Source of the DNA: an uncultured Prevotella sp.
GTDB lineage: Bacteria > Bacteroidota > Bacteroidia > Bacteroidales > Bacteroidaceae
Assembly: GCA_944320305.1 (NCBI GenBank)
Contig: CALUGW010000009.1
Coordinates: forward strand, 33,242 to 97,241
Length of the DNA: 64,000 bases
Direction: 5' to 3'
A model generated the notes under the pieces. It had not been told where the DNA came from, did not search any database, and saw nothing but the letters and a program-made list of their open reading frames with translations. Made by a program: the position numbers and the translations under genes. Positions 57,886 to 64,000 of the stretch are shown here, in pieces. Position 1 is the stretch's first letter. The number at the start of each line of letters is the position of its first letter.

Positions 57886-60258
57886 TTATAAAGCTATTTT
57901 CACCGTCTCTCCGCCTGCTTTCACTACATACACACCGTGGCCGGGTACGGTTATCTTGACATCACCGTTTGCCGTGGCATTTTCAATTAGTGAGCCAGCC
58001 GATGTGTAAACCTGTATCGCGCCCTTGGCATTCCTAACCATGATGCCTCCGTATTCAGCCGTTACGGTCATCTTTGCCTGGCTTTCTGTTTCCGATATGC
58101 CTGTGGGCAATTTTTCTTCCACAATATTATAGAAATTTTGCCAGCCCTGAGCTTTCTTGTATTTATCTGATGTGCCTTCTGGCACATAGAGCGTGGTATT
58201 TTTGTATTGGTCAGTCGAGAAGAAATCGTCTGCTATTGCGGGTGGAGTCTGCCCACGCGCTATAACGGTTTTCAGGTTGGATGCAAGATGCGCCTCTATG
58301 TCATCAACAGATGTTGCAAAAGGACCGAACGTTATCTTTTCAACACCAGTAGGTTTACCTTTTTTAGGTTCATCATTAATAAAATAATAATCACCAGTGG
58401 CACTTACTTCAACATTTATGCTTCTGCCTATATACAATTCCTTAAACACATTATTAATATTACTCAAGTTAATGCTAACATGACGCTTTGGTGGTTCTAA
58501 AGTTAGTGGCGTGGCTCCATCTTCGATATTATATTCTAACAGGTTGTAGCAGCAGTTAACTGCAAATAATGACATCGTGTTTACAGTGTTGGGGATGGTG
58601 ATGCTTGTCAGACCTGAACAAAACATAAATGCGGACATTCCAATTGTTGCCTTAACACCATTAGGAATATTGATGCTTGTCAGGCTTGAGCAATTTTTGA
58701 ATGCTTCTTCGCCAATTTCTGTAACACTCTTAGGGATGTTTATTTCTGTCAGACCCGAACAACCGCCGAACGCAAAGTCGCCAATTTCTGTAACACCTTC
58801 GGAAATGTTTATTTCTGTCAGACCTGAGCAACCGAAGAACGCAGAGGTTCCAATAGATGTAACGCCCTCAGGAATGTCTATTTCTGTCAGGCTTGAACAA
58901 TATGCGAACGCATTGGTGCTAATTTCTGTAACACCCTCAGGAATATTTATTTTTGTCAAACTTGAGCAACTGTTGAACGCAGAGGCCCCAATAGATGCAA
59001 CGCTCTCAGGAATGTTTATTTCTGTCAGGTTTGAACAGCAAAGGAACGCATCGTGGCCAATTTCTGTAACACCCTCAGGAATATTGATACTTGTAAGGCT
59101 TGAACAACCTCTGAACGCTTCGCTTCCAATAGATGTAACGCTAGGAATATAGATTCTTGCAAGGCTTGAACAACCTCTGAACGTTCCGTATTCAATAGAT
59201 GTAACGCCCTCAGGAATGTTTATTTCTGTTAGGTTTGAACAATTCTCGAACGCATAGCCGCCAATTTCTGTAACACCATCATGAATATAGATAGTTGTCA
59301 GGCTTGAACAACCTCTGAACGTTCCGTTTCCAATAGATGTAACGCCCTCAAGAATATTTATTTCTGTCAGGCTTGAACAATTCTCGAACGCAGTGTTTCC
59401 AATAGATGTAACGCCCTTAGGAATGCTTATTTCTGTCAGGCTTGAACAACCGTAGAACGTTCCGGATTCAATAGATGTAACGCCCTTAGGAATGTTTATT
59501 TCTGTCAGGCTTGAACAACCGTAGAACGCATTGTAGCCAATTTCTGTAACACCCTCAGGAATATTGATACTTGCAAGGCTTGAGCAACCGAAGAACGTTC
59601 CGGATTCAATAGATGTAACGCCCTTAGGAATGTTTATTTCTGTCAGGTTTGAACAATTCTCGAACGCATTGTAGCCAATTTCTGTAACACCCTCAGGAAT
59701 ATTGATACTTGTAAGGCTTGAGCAACCGAAGAACGCAGAGCTTCCAATAGATGTAACGCCCTTAGGAATATTTATTTCTGTCAGGCTTGAACAATATGCG
59801 AACGCCAGTATGCCAATTGATGTAACACTCTCAGGGATGTTTATTTCTGTCAGGCTTGAACAATCTTGGAACGCCTGTGTGCCAATTGATGTAACACTCT
59901 CAGGGATGTTTATTTCTGTCAGGCTTGAACAAGCGTGGAACGCTCTATTGCCAATAAATGTTACACTCTCAGGAATATTAACGCTTGTCAGACTAGAACA
60001 ACCATAGAATGCCATCTTACATATTTCAGTCACCATGTAACGTTCATTGTTATAATATACATGGTCGGGAATTTCAAAATTACCAATATAAGTTTCTGTT
60101 TCTTCAAAAAAGTTTTTATACGTTATCTTACACGTCTTGTTTGTTTCCGATATGATGTCGAAATAACATCCATCATACTCGAAGTCGTAGGCCATTGTGT
60201 TTGTCGCAGCCAGCAAGCAAATCACCGACAGGCAAGTCTTTTTAAGTAAAGTTTTCAT
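57886..60258 (-). CDS. BspA-like leucine-rich repeat surface protein
   Basis: 790 residues from MKTLLKKTCLSVICLLAATN (a start two codons earlier at 60264 is possible), a signal peptide. About 21 tandem 23-residue LRR_5 units of the type FYGCSSLTEINIPEGVTSIG fill residues ~75-565. A linker and a ~90-residue C-terminal domain follow (LYVPEGTSDKYKKAQGWQNF; then MTVTAEYGGIMVRNAKGAIQ and VPGHGVYVVKAGGETVKIAL). The last resembles type IX secretion sorting domains or a Bacteroidales surface tail. BspA-like proteins bind host matrix or mucosal ligands in some species. One unit near residue 345 lacks two residues. As cargo on the element, it may add adhesion capacity. Confidence 0.85.
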   Translation of the reverse strand: MKTLLKKTCLSVICLLAATNTMAYDFEYDGCYFDIISETNKTCKITYKNFFEETETYIGNFEIPDHVYYNNERYMVTEICKMAFYGCSSLTSVNIPESVTFIGNRAFHACSSLTEINIPESVTSIGTQAFQDCSSLTEINIPESVTSIGILAFAYCSSLTEINIPKGVTSIGSSAFFGCSSLTSINIPEGVTEIGYNAFENCSNLTEINIPKGVTSIESGTFFGCSSLASINIPEGVTEIGYNAFYGCSSLTEINIPKGVTSIESGTFYGCSSLTEISIPKGVTSIGNTAFENCSSLTEINILEGVTSIGNGTFRGCSSLTTIYIHDGVTEIGGYAFENCSNLTEINIPEGVTSIEYGTFRGCSSLARIYIPSVTSIGSEAFRGCSSLTSINIPEGVTEIGHDAFLCCSNLTEINIPESVASIGASAFNSCSSLTKINIPEGVTEISTNAFAYCSSLTEIDIPEGVTSIGTSAFFGCSGLTEINISEGVTEIGDFAFGGCSGLTEINIPKSVTEIGEEAFKNCSSLTSINIPNGVKATIGMSAFMFCSGLTSITIPNTVNTMSLFAVNCCYNLLEYNIEDGATPLTLEPPKRHVSINLSNINNVFKELYIGRSINVEVSATGDYYFINDEPKKGKPTGVEKITFGPFATSVDDIEAHLASNLKTVIARGQTPPAIADDFFSTDQYKNTTLYVPEGTSDKYKKAQGWQNFYNIVEEKLPTGISETESQAKMTVTAEYGGIMVRNAKGAIQVYTSAGSLIENATANGDVKITVPGHGVYVVKAGGETVKIAL
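58600..60010. repeat. 69-bp tandem DNA repeats coding LRR units
   Basis: A 69-bp unit (for example GGAATGTTTATTTCTGTCAG and GCTTGAACAA) recurs about 20 times with high identity inside the BspA-like gene, each encoding one 23-residue repeat. The similarity of neighbouring units suggests recent expansion or conversion, so copy number may vary. Confidence 0.85.
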
Positions 60259-60264
60259 CGGCAT

Positions 60265-60959
60265 ATCGTTTTTAGTTAAAAGTCATGCCTATAAATCCGC
60301 CAAATTCAGCCGTTAATACTCATGTTGGTAGATACAGAAAAGGCGCGGACTTGATTATCGCTCGCGTCCTCTTATTCTCAGTATCGCCAAACACTGCCAT
60401 TAAAAAGAACGGAAGAAAATAACCACCCCACGCCGAACCGATATATGGCGAGAGGGCGGAATACACTTCTTCCGTCCATCAGCATATACGATACAGCAAA
60501 AGGGGCATCCTTCACTTATGTTCTTATTAATGGATTCTGAAATTTGGCGATTTTAGAATAAAGAACTCAGCTCAAATGCCTTTCTGCAAGCCCCGGATTT
60601 CTCCCCGAAGCTGTTGGCAAATATAGCGATTTTTTGTGAAGTTGCCCCATGAAAAGATGATTATTTTCTTCATATATAAGGATTTTGCGGGTTTTCAGGC
60701 GTCAATCCCGTGGTCTGTCAGCATCGTTTCCTTGATAATAATTGTTGTCGGCTCGTTGAAGATTGCATTACGACTCATAACTTATTGATAACAGACACTA
60801 TTTTCTTTGAATGGTAAAAGGCCGTGAATCAGCTTCCAATATGCCGTCTTTCACCTTCCAATTCACCGTCTTTTACAGTGCGATTCAGTACCTTTTGCAA
60901 TTCAAGGCTTTTTCTTCCATCCCATTGATGAAGCCTGAAAACACCTGAAAGCCTTAACT
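60265..60959. promoter_or_regulatory. Long non-coding gap upstream of the BspA-like gene
   Basis: 695 bp. A minus-strand -7 box TATATTTG (plus strand CAAATATA, 60618-60625) would give a ~355-nt leader for the BspA-like gene. ACGGAAGAA (about 60410) and TTCTTCCGT (about 60468) form an inverted pair in that leader. The right part holds repeated TTTCACC/TTCACCGTCTTTT sequences. No convincing gene. Confidence 0.45.
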
Positions 60960-61193
60960 ATGAGGGTGAAGTTCGAGAGACAACCCTTATCCGACGGCCC
61001 ATGCAAACGGTTGAAATCGGATTACAGCTTGGCTTATGAAATGAAGAAAGAAATTATGGGCCGGGCAAAAATCAGGCAGGAGACGCCACAAGTGAAGAAC
61101 CTGTGGAAAAGGTTGCGGAATTGGAAAGGCAGCAAGTCGATGGCCTTTGGTGACGACCCACTGCTGGTTATCTTTGCCTTATGCGCAGTTTAA
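60960..61193 (+). CDS. Small hypothetical protein
   Basis: 77 residues, MRVKFERQPLSDGPCKRLKS, basic, with VKNLWKRLRNWKGSKSMAFG near the end. No family recognised. A weak terminator-like hairpin follows (61223-61263). Support is limited to an open frame and its position at the head of the plus-strand operon region. Confidence 0.4.
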   Translation: MRVKFERQPLSDGPCKRLKSDYSLAYEMKKEIMGRAKIRQETPQVKNLWKRLRNWKGSKSMAFGDDPLLVIFALCAV

Positions 61194-61222
61194 TGAAGCG
61201 TGGCGAACCTGAAAATGGAAGT

Positions 61223-61263
61223 CCGGGATGTTTTGCGAAGAGCAGGATGTTCCGGCTTTTTTG
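61223..61263 (+). terminator. Weak terminator-like hairpin
   Basis: CCGGGA (61223-61228) can pair with TTCCGG (61250-61255, one G-T pair), then CTTTTTTG. Long loop, so a moderate call. Confidence 0.4.
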
Positions 61264-61403
61264 TTTTTCGCTTTCTCACCTGTGTTTCACCTTTTCATAT
61301 TTTCACCCTTTCACCGTTTAAAATTTCTTCCGTCTGCAAAACCCCGAAAGCCTTATTTGTGTATTAGGAAGCAACATTATTAACAATTAAAAGAAAACAA
61401 TTT

Positions 61404-61568
61404 ATGGAAATCAAGAACATTTTGAAGACAGGTTACAAAGTATTAGTGGTGACCGTGACTTTAATCGAGGCCTTTGAGCTTGGCAAGAATCTCATCGGCA
61501 GGTGTAACAAGAAGACCGTAGGAGTTTCAGACACTGCGGTTGACGCAAACGACGTTGAGAGTGCTTAG
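61404..61568 (+). CDS. Small hypothetical protein with one membrane-like helix
   Basis: 54 residues, MEIKNILKTGYKVLVVTVTL then IEAFELGKNLIGRCNKKTVG. A single hydrophobic stretch (YKVLVVTVTLIEAF) suggests a membrane-associated peptide. The stop overlaps the next small frame by 8 bp. The overlap and AT-rich leader support real expression. Confidence 0.5.
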   Translation: MEIKNILKTGYKVLVVTVTLIEAFELGKNLIGRCNKKTVGVSDTAVDANDVESA

Positions 61569-61686
61569 CGAAAAAGACCTCGACGTTCTGGTTAATCTCT
61601 TTGAGGGAGTAGCAACACTCCTGAAGGGGATAAAGAAATTAATGGTGGTTTTTGGGAAACTTTTTGAATCCCGGAAGCCGCCATAA
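61561..61686 (+). CDS. Small hypothetical protein, GTG start, overlapping the previous gene
   Basis: 41 residues (MLSEKDLDVLVNLFEGVATL, then LKGIKKLMVVFGKLFESRKP). It is an amphipathic helical peptide. It starts with GTG inside the last codons of the 54-residue gene, implying coupling. No family recognised. Confidence 0.42.
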   Translation: MLSEKDLDVLVNLFEGVATLLKGIKKLMVVFGKLFESRKPP

Positions 61687-61708
61687 GTTTTTTCAACTCT
61701 TAAAACTT

Positions 61709-61852
61709 ATGAACATGGAAAAGACAAAAGAAAACAAGACATCATGCAGCATTGTTCCAATCAATGACCACGCAGCAAACCGACCGGATATCAAGGCTAT
61801 GACAATTAAAATGCCCCAACGTCCGGTTCTTTATTTTTTCAACATCGGGTGA
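61709..61852 (+). CDS. Small hypothetical protein before DUF3871
   Basis: 47 residues, MNMEKTKENKTSCSIVPIND, then HAANRPDIKAMTIKMPQRPV. An alternative start is at 61715. No family recognised. It ends 37 bp before DUF3871, in the same direction. Confidence 0.4.
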   Translation: MNMEKTKENKTSCSIVPINDHAANRPDIKAMTIKMPQRPVLYFFNIG

Positions 61853-61889
61853 AAACCACTTAGTGTCAAACAATCAAACAACAAACGAT

Positions 61890-62903
61890 ATGGAAAGAAC
61901 AAACGCAATGCAACAAGAAACAATGACCTTGCCTATTGAACGTAAGGTAATTGTAAAAGAACAAGATAAAGCTACGGAAGAAAGGCATCCCAACTTCATC
62001 GAATCAAATACCCAGGCAATCACTTTGAAAGACCTGACGGAGAAGAACATAATCCCGACTTTTTCTGACAACAGCCTTACAATATCGCACCAGAACTTCA
62101 TCGGGGCTGTAACAAAGGTTGCAAACAATGTATTTGGAGAACTTACACCCGTTGAATGCAGGGTTAGCCATCCGATTATTGGCCGTGTTCCATCAGCCCA
62201 GCACAAGAAGGCTTATGAATTATTGGAAAGCGAAAAGACGGTGTTCTACCAGCGCATGGCCTTTGTCTGCCACGTATTGGACTTGGCAAGGGAAATCAAC
62301 GGACAGACGGTGAACCTCTGCATAGGAGGAGTCAGGGCTTACAACGAGGACAAGCTGTACAGCAGGAGGTCACCCATGAAGTTCAAGGTATTTGTCGGCT
62401 GGCAGGTAAAGGTGTGTTCAAACCTAATGCTCACCTGTGACGGAAACTCAGGGAGCATCGAGTGTATGACCGAAGCTGACATCATGCAAAAGACCCTAGA
62501 GCTTTACAACGGCTTTGAGCCAAGGATGGACGAGACGTTGCAACGACTTGAGAACCTGCACACCACACCCATATCCGAAGAGCTTTTCTGCAAAATCATA
62601 GGCCGCATGAGGCTCTACCAGGCACTGCCAACAAACACACAAAAAGAACTTCCACCGCTTACCCTCGGCGACTCGACCGTGAACGCAATGGTCAAGAACT
62701 ACGTGACAAACGATAACTTCGGCAAGAGGATTGGCCAAGACATAACCTGCTGGAACTTCCTGCAACTGGCCAATGAAGCCGTGAAGCAGACCTACATCGA
62801 CAAGTTCTTGGACAGAAACCAGAACTGCACCGACTTTTCAATGGGAATACAAAAGGCGATTGAAGGCGAAGATACCGAAGGCTATTCATGGTTCATCAAC
62901 TGA
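61890..62903 (+). CDS. DUF3871 family protein
   Basis: 337 residues from the ATG at 61890 (a GTG at 61863 is in frame). Core segments: HQNFIGAVTKVANNVFGELT, then SHPIIGRVPSAQHKKAYELL, YQRMAFVCHVLDLAREINGQ, and NLCIGGVRAYNEDKLYSRRS with KVFVGWQVKVCSNLMLTCDG. DUF3871 is a common protein of Bacteroidales integrative elements and prophages, resembling phage-type DUF932 proteins; its role is unknown. A hairpin with wobble pairs and a T run follows, so the Sak gene may have its own promoter. Confidence 0.8.
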   Translation: MERTNAMQQETMTLPIERKVIVKEQDKATEERHPNFIESNTQAITLKDLTEKNIIPTFSDNSLTISHQNFIGAVTKVANNVFGELTPVECRVSHPIIGRVPSAQHKKAYELLESEKTVFYQRMAFVCHVLDLAREINGQTVNLCIGGVRAYNEDKLYSRRSPMKFKVFVGWQVKVCSNLMLTCDGNSGSIECMTEADIMQKTLELYNGFEPRMDETLQRLENLHTTPISEELFCKIIGRMRLYQALPTNTQKELPPLTLGDSTVNAMVKNYVTNDNFGKRIGQDITCWNFLQLANEAVKQTYIDKFLDRNQNCTDFSMGIQKAIEGEDTEGYSWFIN

Positions 62904-62928
62904 CAGGCAACCGAAAAGCAGAAAACAA

Positions 62929-62977
62929 GGAGATACACAATTTCAGAATAAAGACGATTTTGTGTGTTTCCTTTTTT
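62929..62977 (+). terminator. Intrinsic terminator after DUF3871
   Basis: GGAGATACACAA (62929-62940) pairs with TTGTGTGTTTCC (62960-62971), 12 bp with two G-T pairs, followed by six T residues. Confidence 0.7.
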
Positions 62978-63028
62978 GTTTGAATATATTGAAACTAAAT
63001 CAACAACAACTTTAAAACACCAACGACT

Positions 63029-63778
63029 ATGGCAAAATTCCAAAGACCGAACCTTCCGAAAGACATCACGGAAGAAGAAAGAAGGGCCGCGATGTTCGAC
63101 GCCCTTTACTCGCTTGACCTCTCCGACAAACTGGAAAAGAGGGAGAATGACAAACTTAGTTACCTGAGTTGGGCAAACGCTTGGGCCGAATTCAAACGCG
63201 CCTATCCGAACGCAGAGTACAGAATCATAAAGAACCCGGAGTCGAACCTTCCTTACTTCAACGACCCGGAGATAGGAATAATGGTATATACCGAGGTCAC
63301 AGCGGACAACCAAAGCTATGAGATGTGGTTGCCAGTGATGGATGCAAAGAACAAGTCGATGAAGGAACAAGCCTACACCTACCAAGTCTACGACAATTAC
63401 AAGAAACAATATGTCGAGAAAACGGTGAACGCAGCAACAATGTTCGACGTCAACAAGACCATAATGCGGTGCTTGGTTAAGAACTTGGCGATGTTCGGAT
63501 TAGGGCTTTACGTCTATGCAGGTGAGGACATTCCAAACGAGGAAATACTACAAAATGACAGCAACCTTCAGAAGAAGCAACAAACAAGAAGGACGAAAGC
63601 AACGACTATCCAGCAGCCAACACAAGAGAAATATGCAGGAATTAAAACAGCTTTGTCTTACTGCAACGACCAGACTTCGCTTATGAACCTTTACCGACAG
63701 CACCAAAATGAAGTGGAGAACAACGCTGAAATAAAGGCATTGTTCACCGAAAGGAAGCAGCAAATACAAGCCGCATGA
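63029..63778 (+). CDS. Sak-type single-strand annealing protein (DUF1071)
   Basis: 249 residues. The DUF1071 signature is visible: NDKLSYLSWANAWAEFKRAY near residue 45, then PYFNDPEIGIMVYTEVTADN and the central VNAATMFDVNKTIMRCLVKN followed by LAMFGLGLYVYAGED. This family comprises phage/element single-strand annealing recombinases related to Rad52/Sak. It would work with the exonuclease whose gene starts 85 bp downstream. The C-terminal quarter is polar and divergent. Confidence 0.82.
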   Translation: MAKFQRPNLPKDITEEERRAAMFDALYSLDLSDKLEKRENDKLSYLSWANAWAEFKRAYPNAEYRIIKNPESNLPYFNDPEIGIMVYTEVTADNQSYEMWLPVMDAKNKSMKEQAYTYQVYDNYKKQYVEKTVNAATMFDVNKTIMRCLVKNLAMFGLGLYVYAGEDIPNEEILQNDSNLQKKQQTRRTKATTIQQPTQEKYAGIKTALSYCNDQTSLMNLYRQHQNEVENNAEIKALFTERKQQIQAA

Positions 63779-63785
63779 TTTTCAA

Positions 63786-63860
63786 ATGAAAAATGAATAA
63801 TGAACAATGAAAAATCAGGCAAGCAGTGAATGATGAAAAATGAACAATTAAAAAACAAAT
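63786..63860. repeat. Short-period AATGAAAAATGAA repeats before the exonuclease gene
   Basis: Degenerate copies of AATGAAAA/AATGAACAAT fill the gap between the Sak and exonuclease genes. They are the same class of Bacteroidales intergenic short repeats as in the chromosome arm, here inside the element. Confidence 0.6.
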
Positions 63861-63863
63861 GAA

Positions 63864-64000
63864 ATGGAAACGACAAGGATTGAATTAAAAGACAGCGGAG
63901 TGCTTTTCAACAAGGAACTCCACGAATATTGGCTGGGGAACAAACAGCTAAGCGGAATTACGGGAATGCTTCAAAGGCAACTGTTTCCCGACGAGTTTGA
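63864..64000 (+). CDS. Probable PD-(D/E)XK exonuclease, N-terminal fragment (cut by window edge)
   Basis: Only 45 codons are visible: METTRIELKDSGVLFNKELH, then EYWLGNKQLSGITGMLQRQL. The pattern of a short strand, HEYWL and SGITGML is the N-terminus of RecB-like/YqaJ-type exonucleases of Bacteroidetes elements and phages. Such a nuclease would pair with the Sak annealing protein. The catalytic part is outside the window. Confidence 0.5.
   Translation, partial: METTRIELKDSGVLFNKELHEYWLGNKQLSGITGMLQRQLFPDEF

Larger units (their letters stand above)
46498..64000. mobile_element. Integrative mobile element (left end in window, right end beyond it)
   Basis: From tRNA-Asn onward the DNA is visibly AT-richer than the GC-rich chromosome before it. 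Contents are typical of a Bacteroidales integrative element or prophage-like plasmid: tyrosine recombinase, phased repeats, ATPase, helicase-like and primase-like genes, DUF3871, a Sak annealing protein and a probable exonuclease, with cargo genes between them. No conjugation (Tra/Mob) or phage structural genes appear in the window, so its class cannot be settled. Confidence 0.8.

Noticed and set aside
58600-60010. A CRISPR-like array because of many regular repeats
   Set aside because: Repeats are contiguous 69-bp units coding LRR protein, without unique spacers or cas genes.
46498-64000. Prophage or conjugative element as a definite label
   Set aside because: No capsid, tail, terminase, relaxase or Tra genes are in the window, so only an integrative element is supported.

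Overview
The window reads as chromosome of a high-GC member of the Bacteroidales (Bacteroidota), with a lower-GC integrated element filling the last ~17.5 kb. Evidence for the group: promoters of the Bacteroidota type (-7 box TAnnTTTG, a TTTG box about 19-20 bp upstream), few Shine-Dalgarno sequences, and family content (S46 dipeptidyl-peptidase, DUF2851, DUF4252, NVEALA peptide with a partner propeller lipoprotein, DUF3871, BspA-type leucine-rich repeats). Assignment below order is uncertain; a gut family such as Muribaculaceae would fit.

1-15.2 kb, core genes. A partial polA diverges from a polyprenyl diphosphate synthase. A four-helix-bundle gene framed by 44-bp repeats follows. Then comes a minus-strand housekeeping run: mnmG, apt, uvrC, dtd, a MazG-like gene and deoC. 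Two near-consensus parS sites lie in this run, flanking apt. On the plus strand, divergent from mnmG, is a cytochrome b/flavoprotein/iron-sulfur fumarate reductase-succinate dehydrogenase operon. A MATE transporter and a small heat shock protein follow.

15.2-46.2 kb, mixed housekeeping and envelope genes. These include a secreted beta-propeller glycosidase-like protein, an M16 peptidase, a very large secreted carboxypeptidase-regulatory/MG2-like protein, and small lipoproteins. Next are an AraC regulator with a membrane sensor, an ECF sigma/anti-sigma/DUF4252 operon, and a Nudix hydrolase. A thioesterase-dprA-dusB run, DUF2851, an S46 peptidase with a polysaccharide flippase, a second four-helix-bundle gene between inverted repeats, and a SpmA/SpmB-type protein with a thioredoxin-fold lipoprotein come next. 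The arm ends with trpS, the NVEALA/propeller pair, and OsmC with an S41 peptidase. Between these genes lie related intergenic elements: two ~500-600 bp copies and two shorter ones, all carrying ~22-bp palindromic ATATGGCC-type units. Many purine-rich short-period repeats also occur, often as inverted pairs at gene ends.

46.4-64 kb, integrated element. It begins directly after a tRNA-Asn gene, and base composition falls sharply there. It carries a tyrosine recombinase, phased AATGTCC repeats, a membrane-anchored ATPase with a helix-turn-helix tail, a degenerate SF2 helicase-like protein, and a VirE-N/BT4734-type primase-like protein. An unrecognised three-gene membrane cassette (a YdjM-like putative hydrolase, a glycine-rich membrane/coiled-coil protein and a helical partner) is the best candidate for an undescribed system. 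A large BspA-like surface protein follows. The window ends in a plus-strand operon with small ORFs, DUF3871, a Sak-type single-strand annealing protein and the start of a probable PD-(D/E)XK exonuclease. The far end of the element is outside the window.
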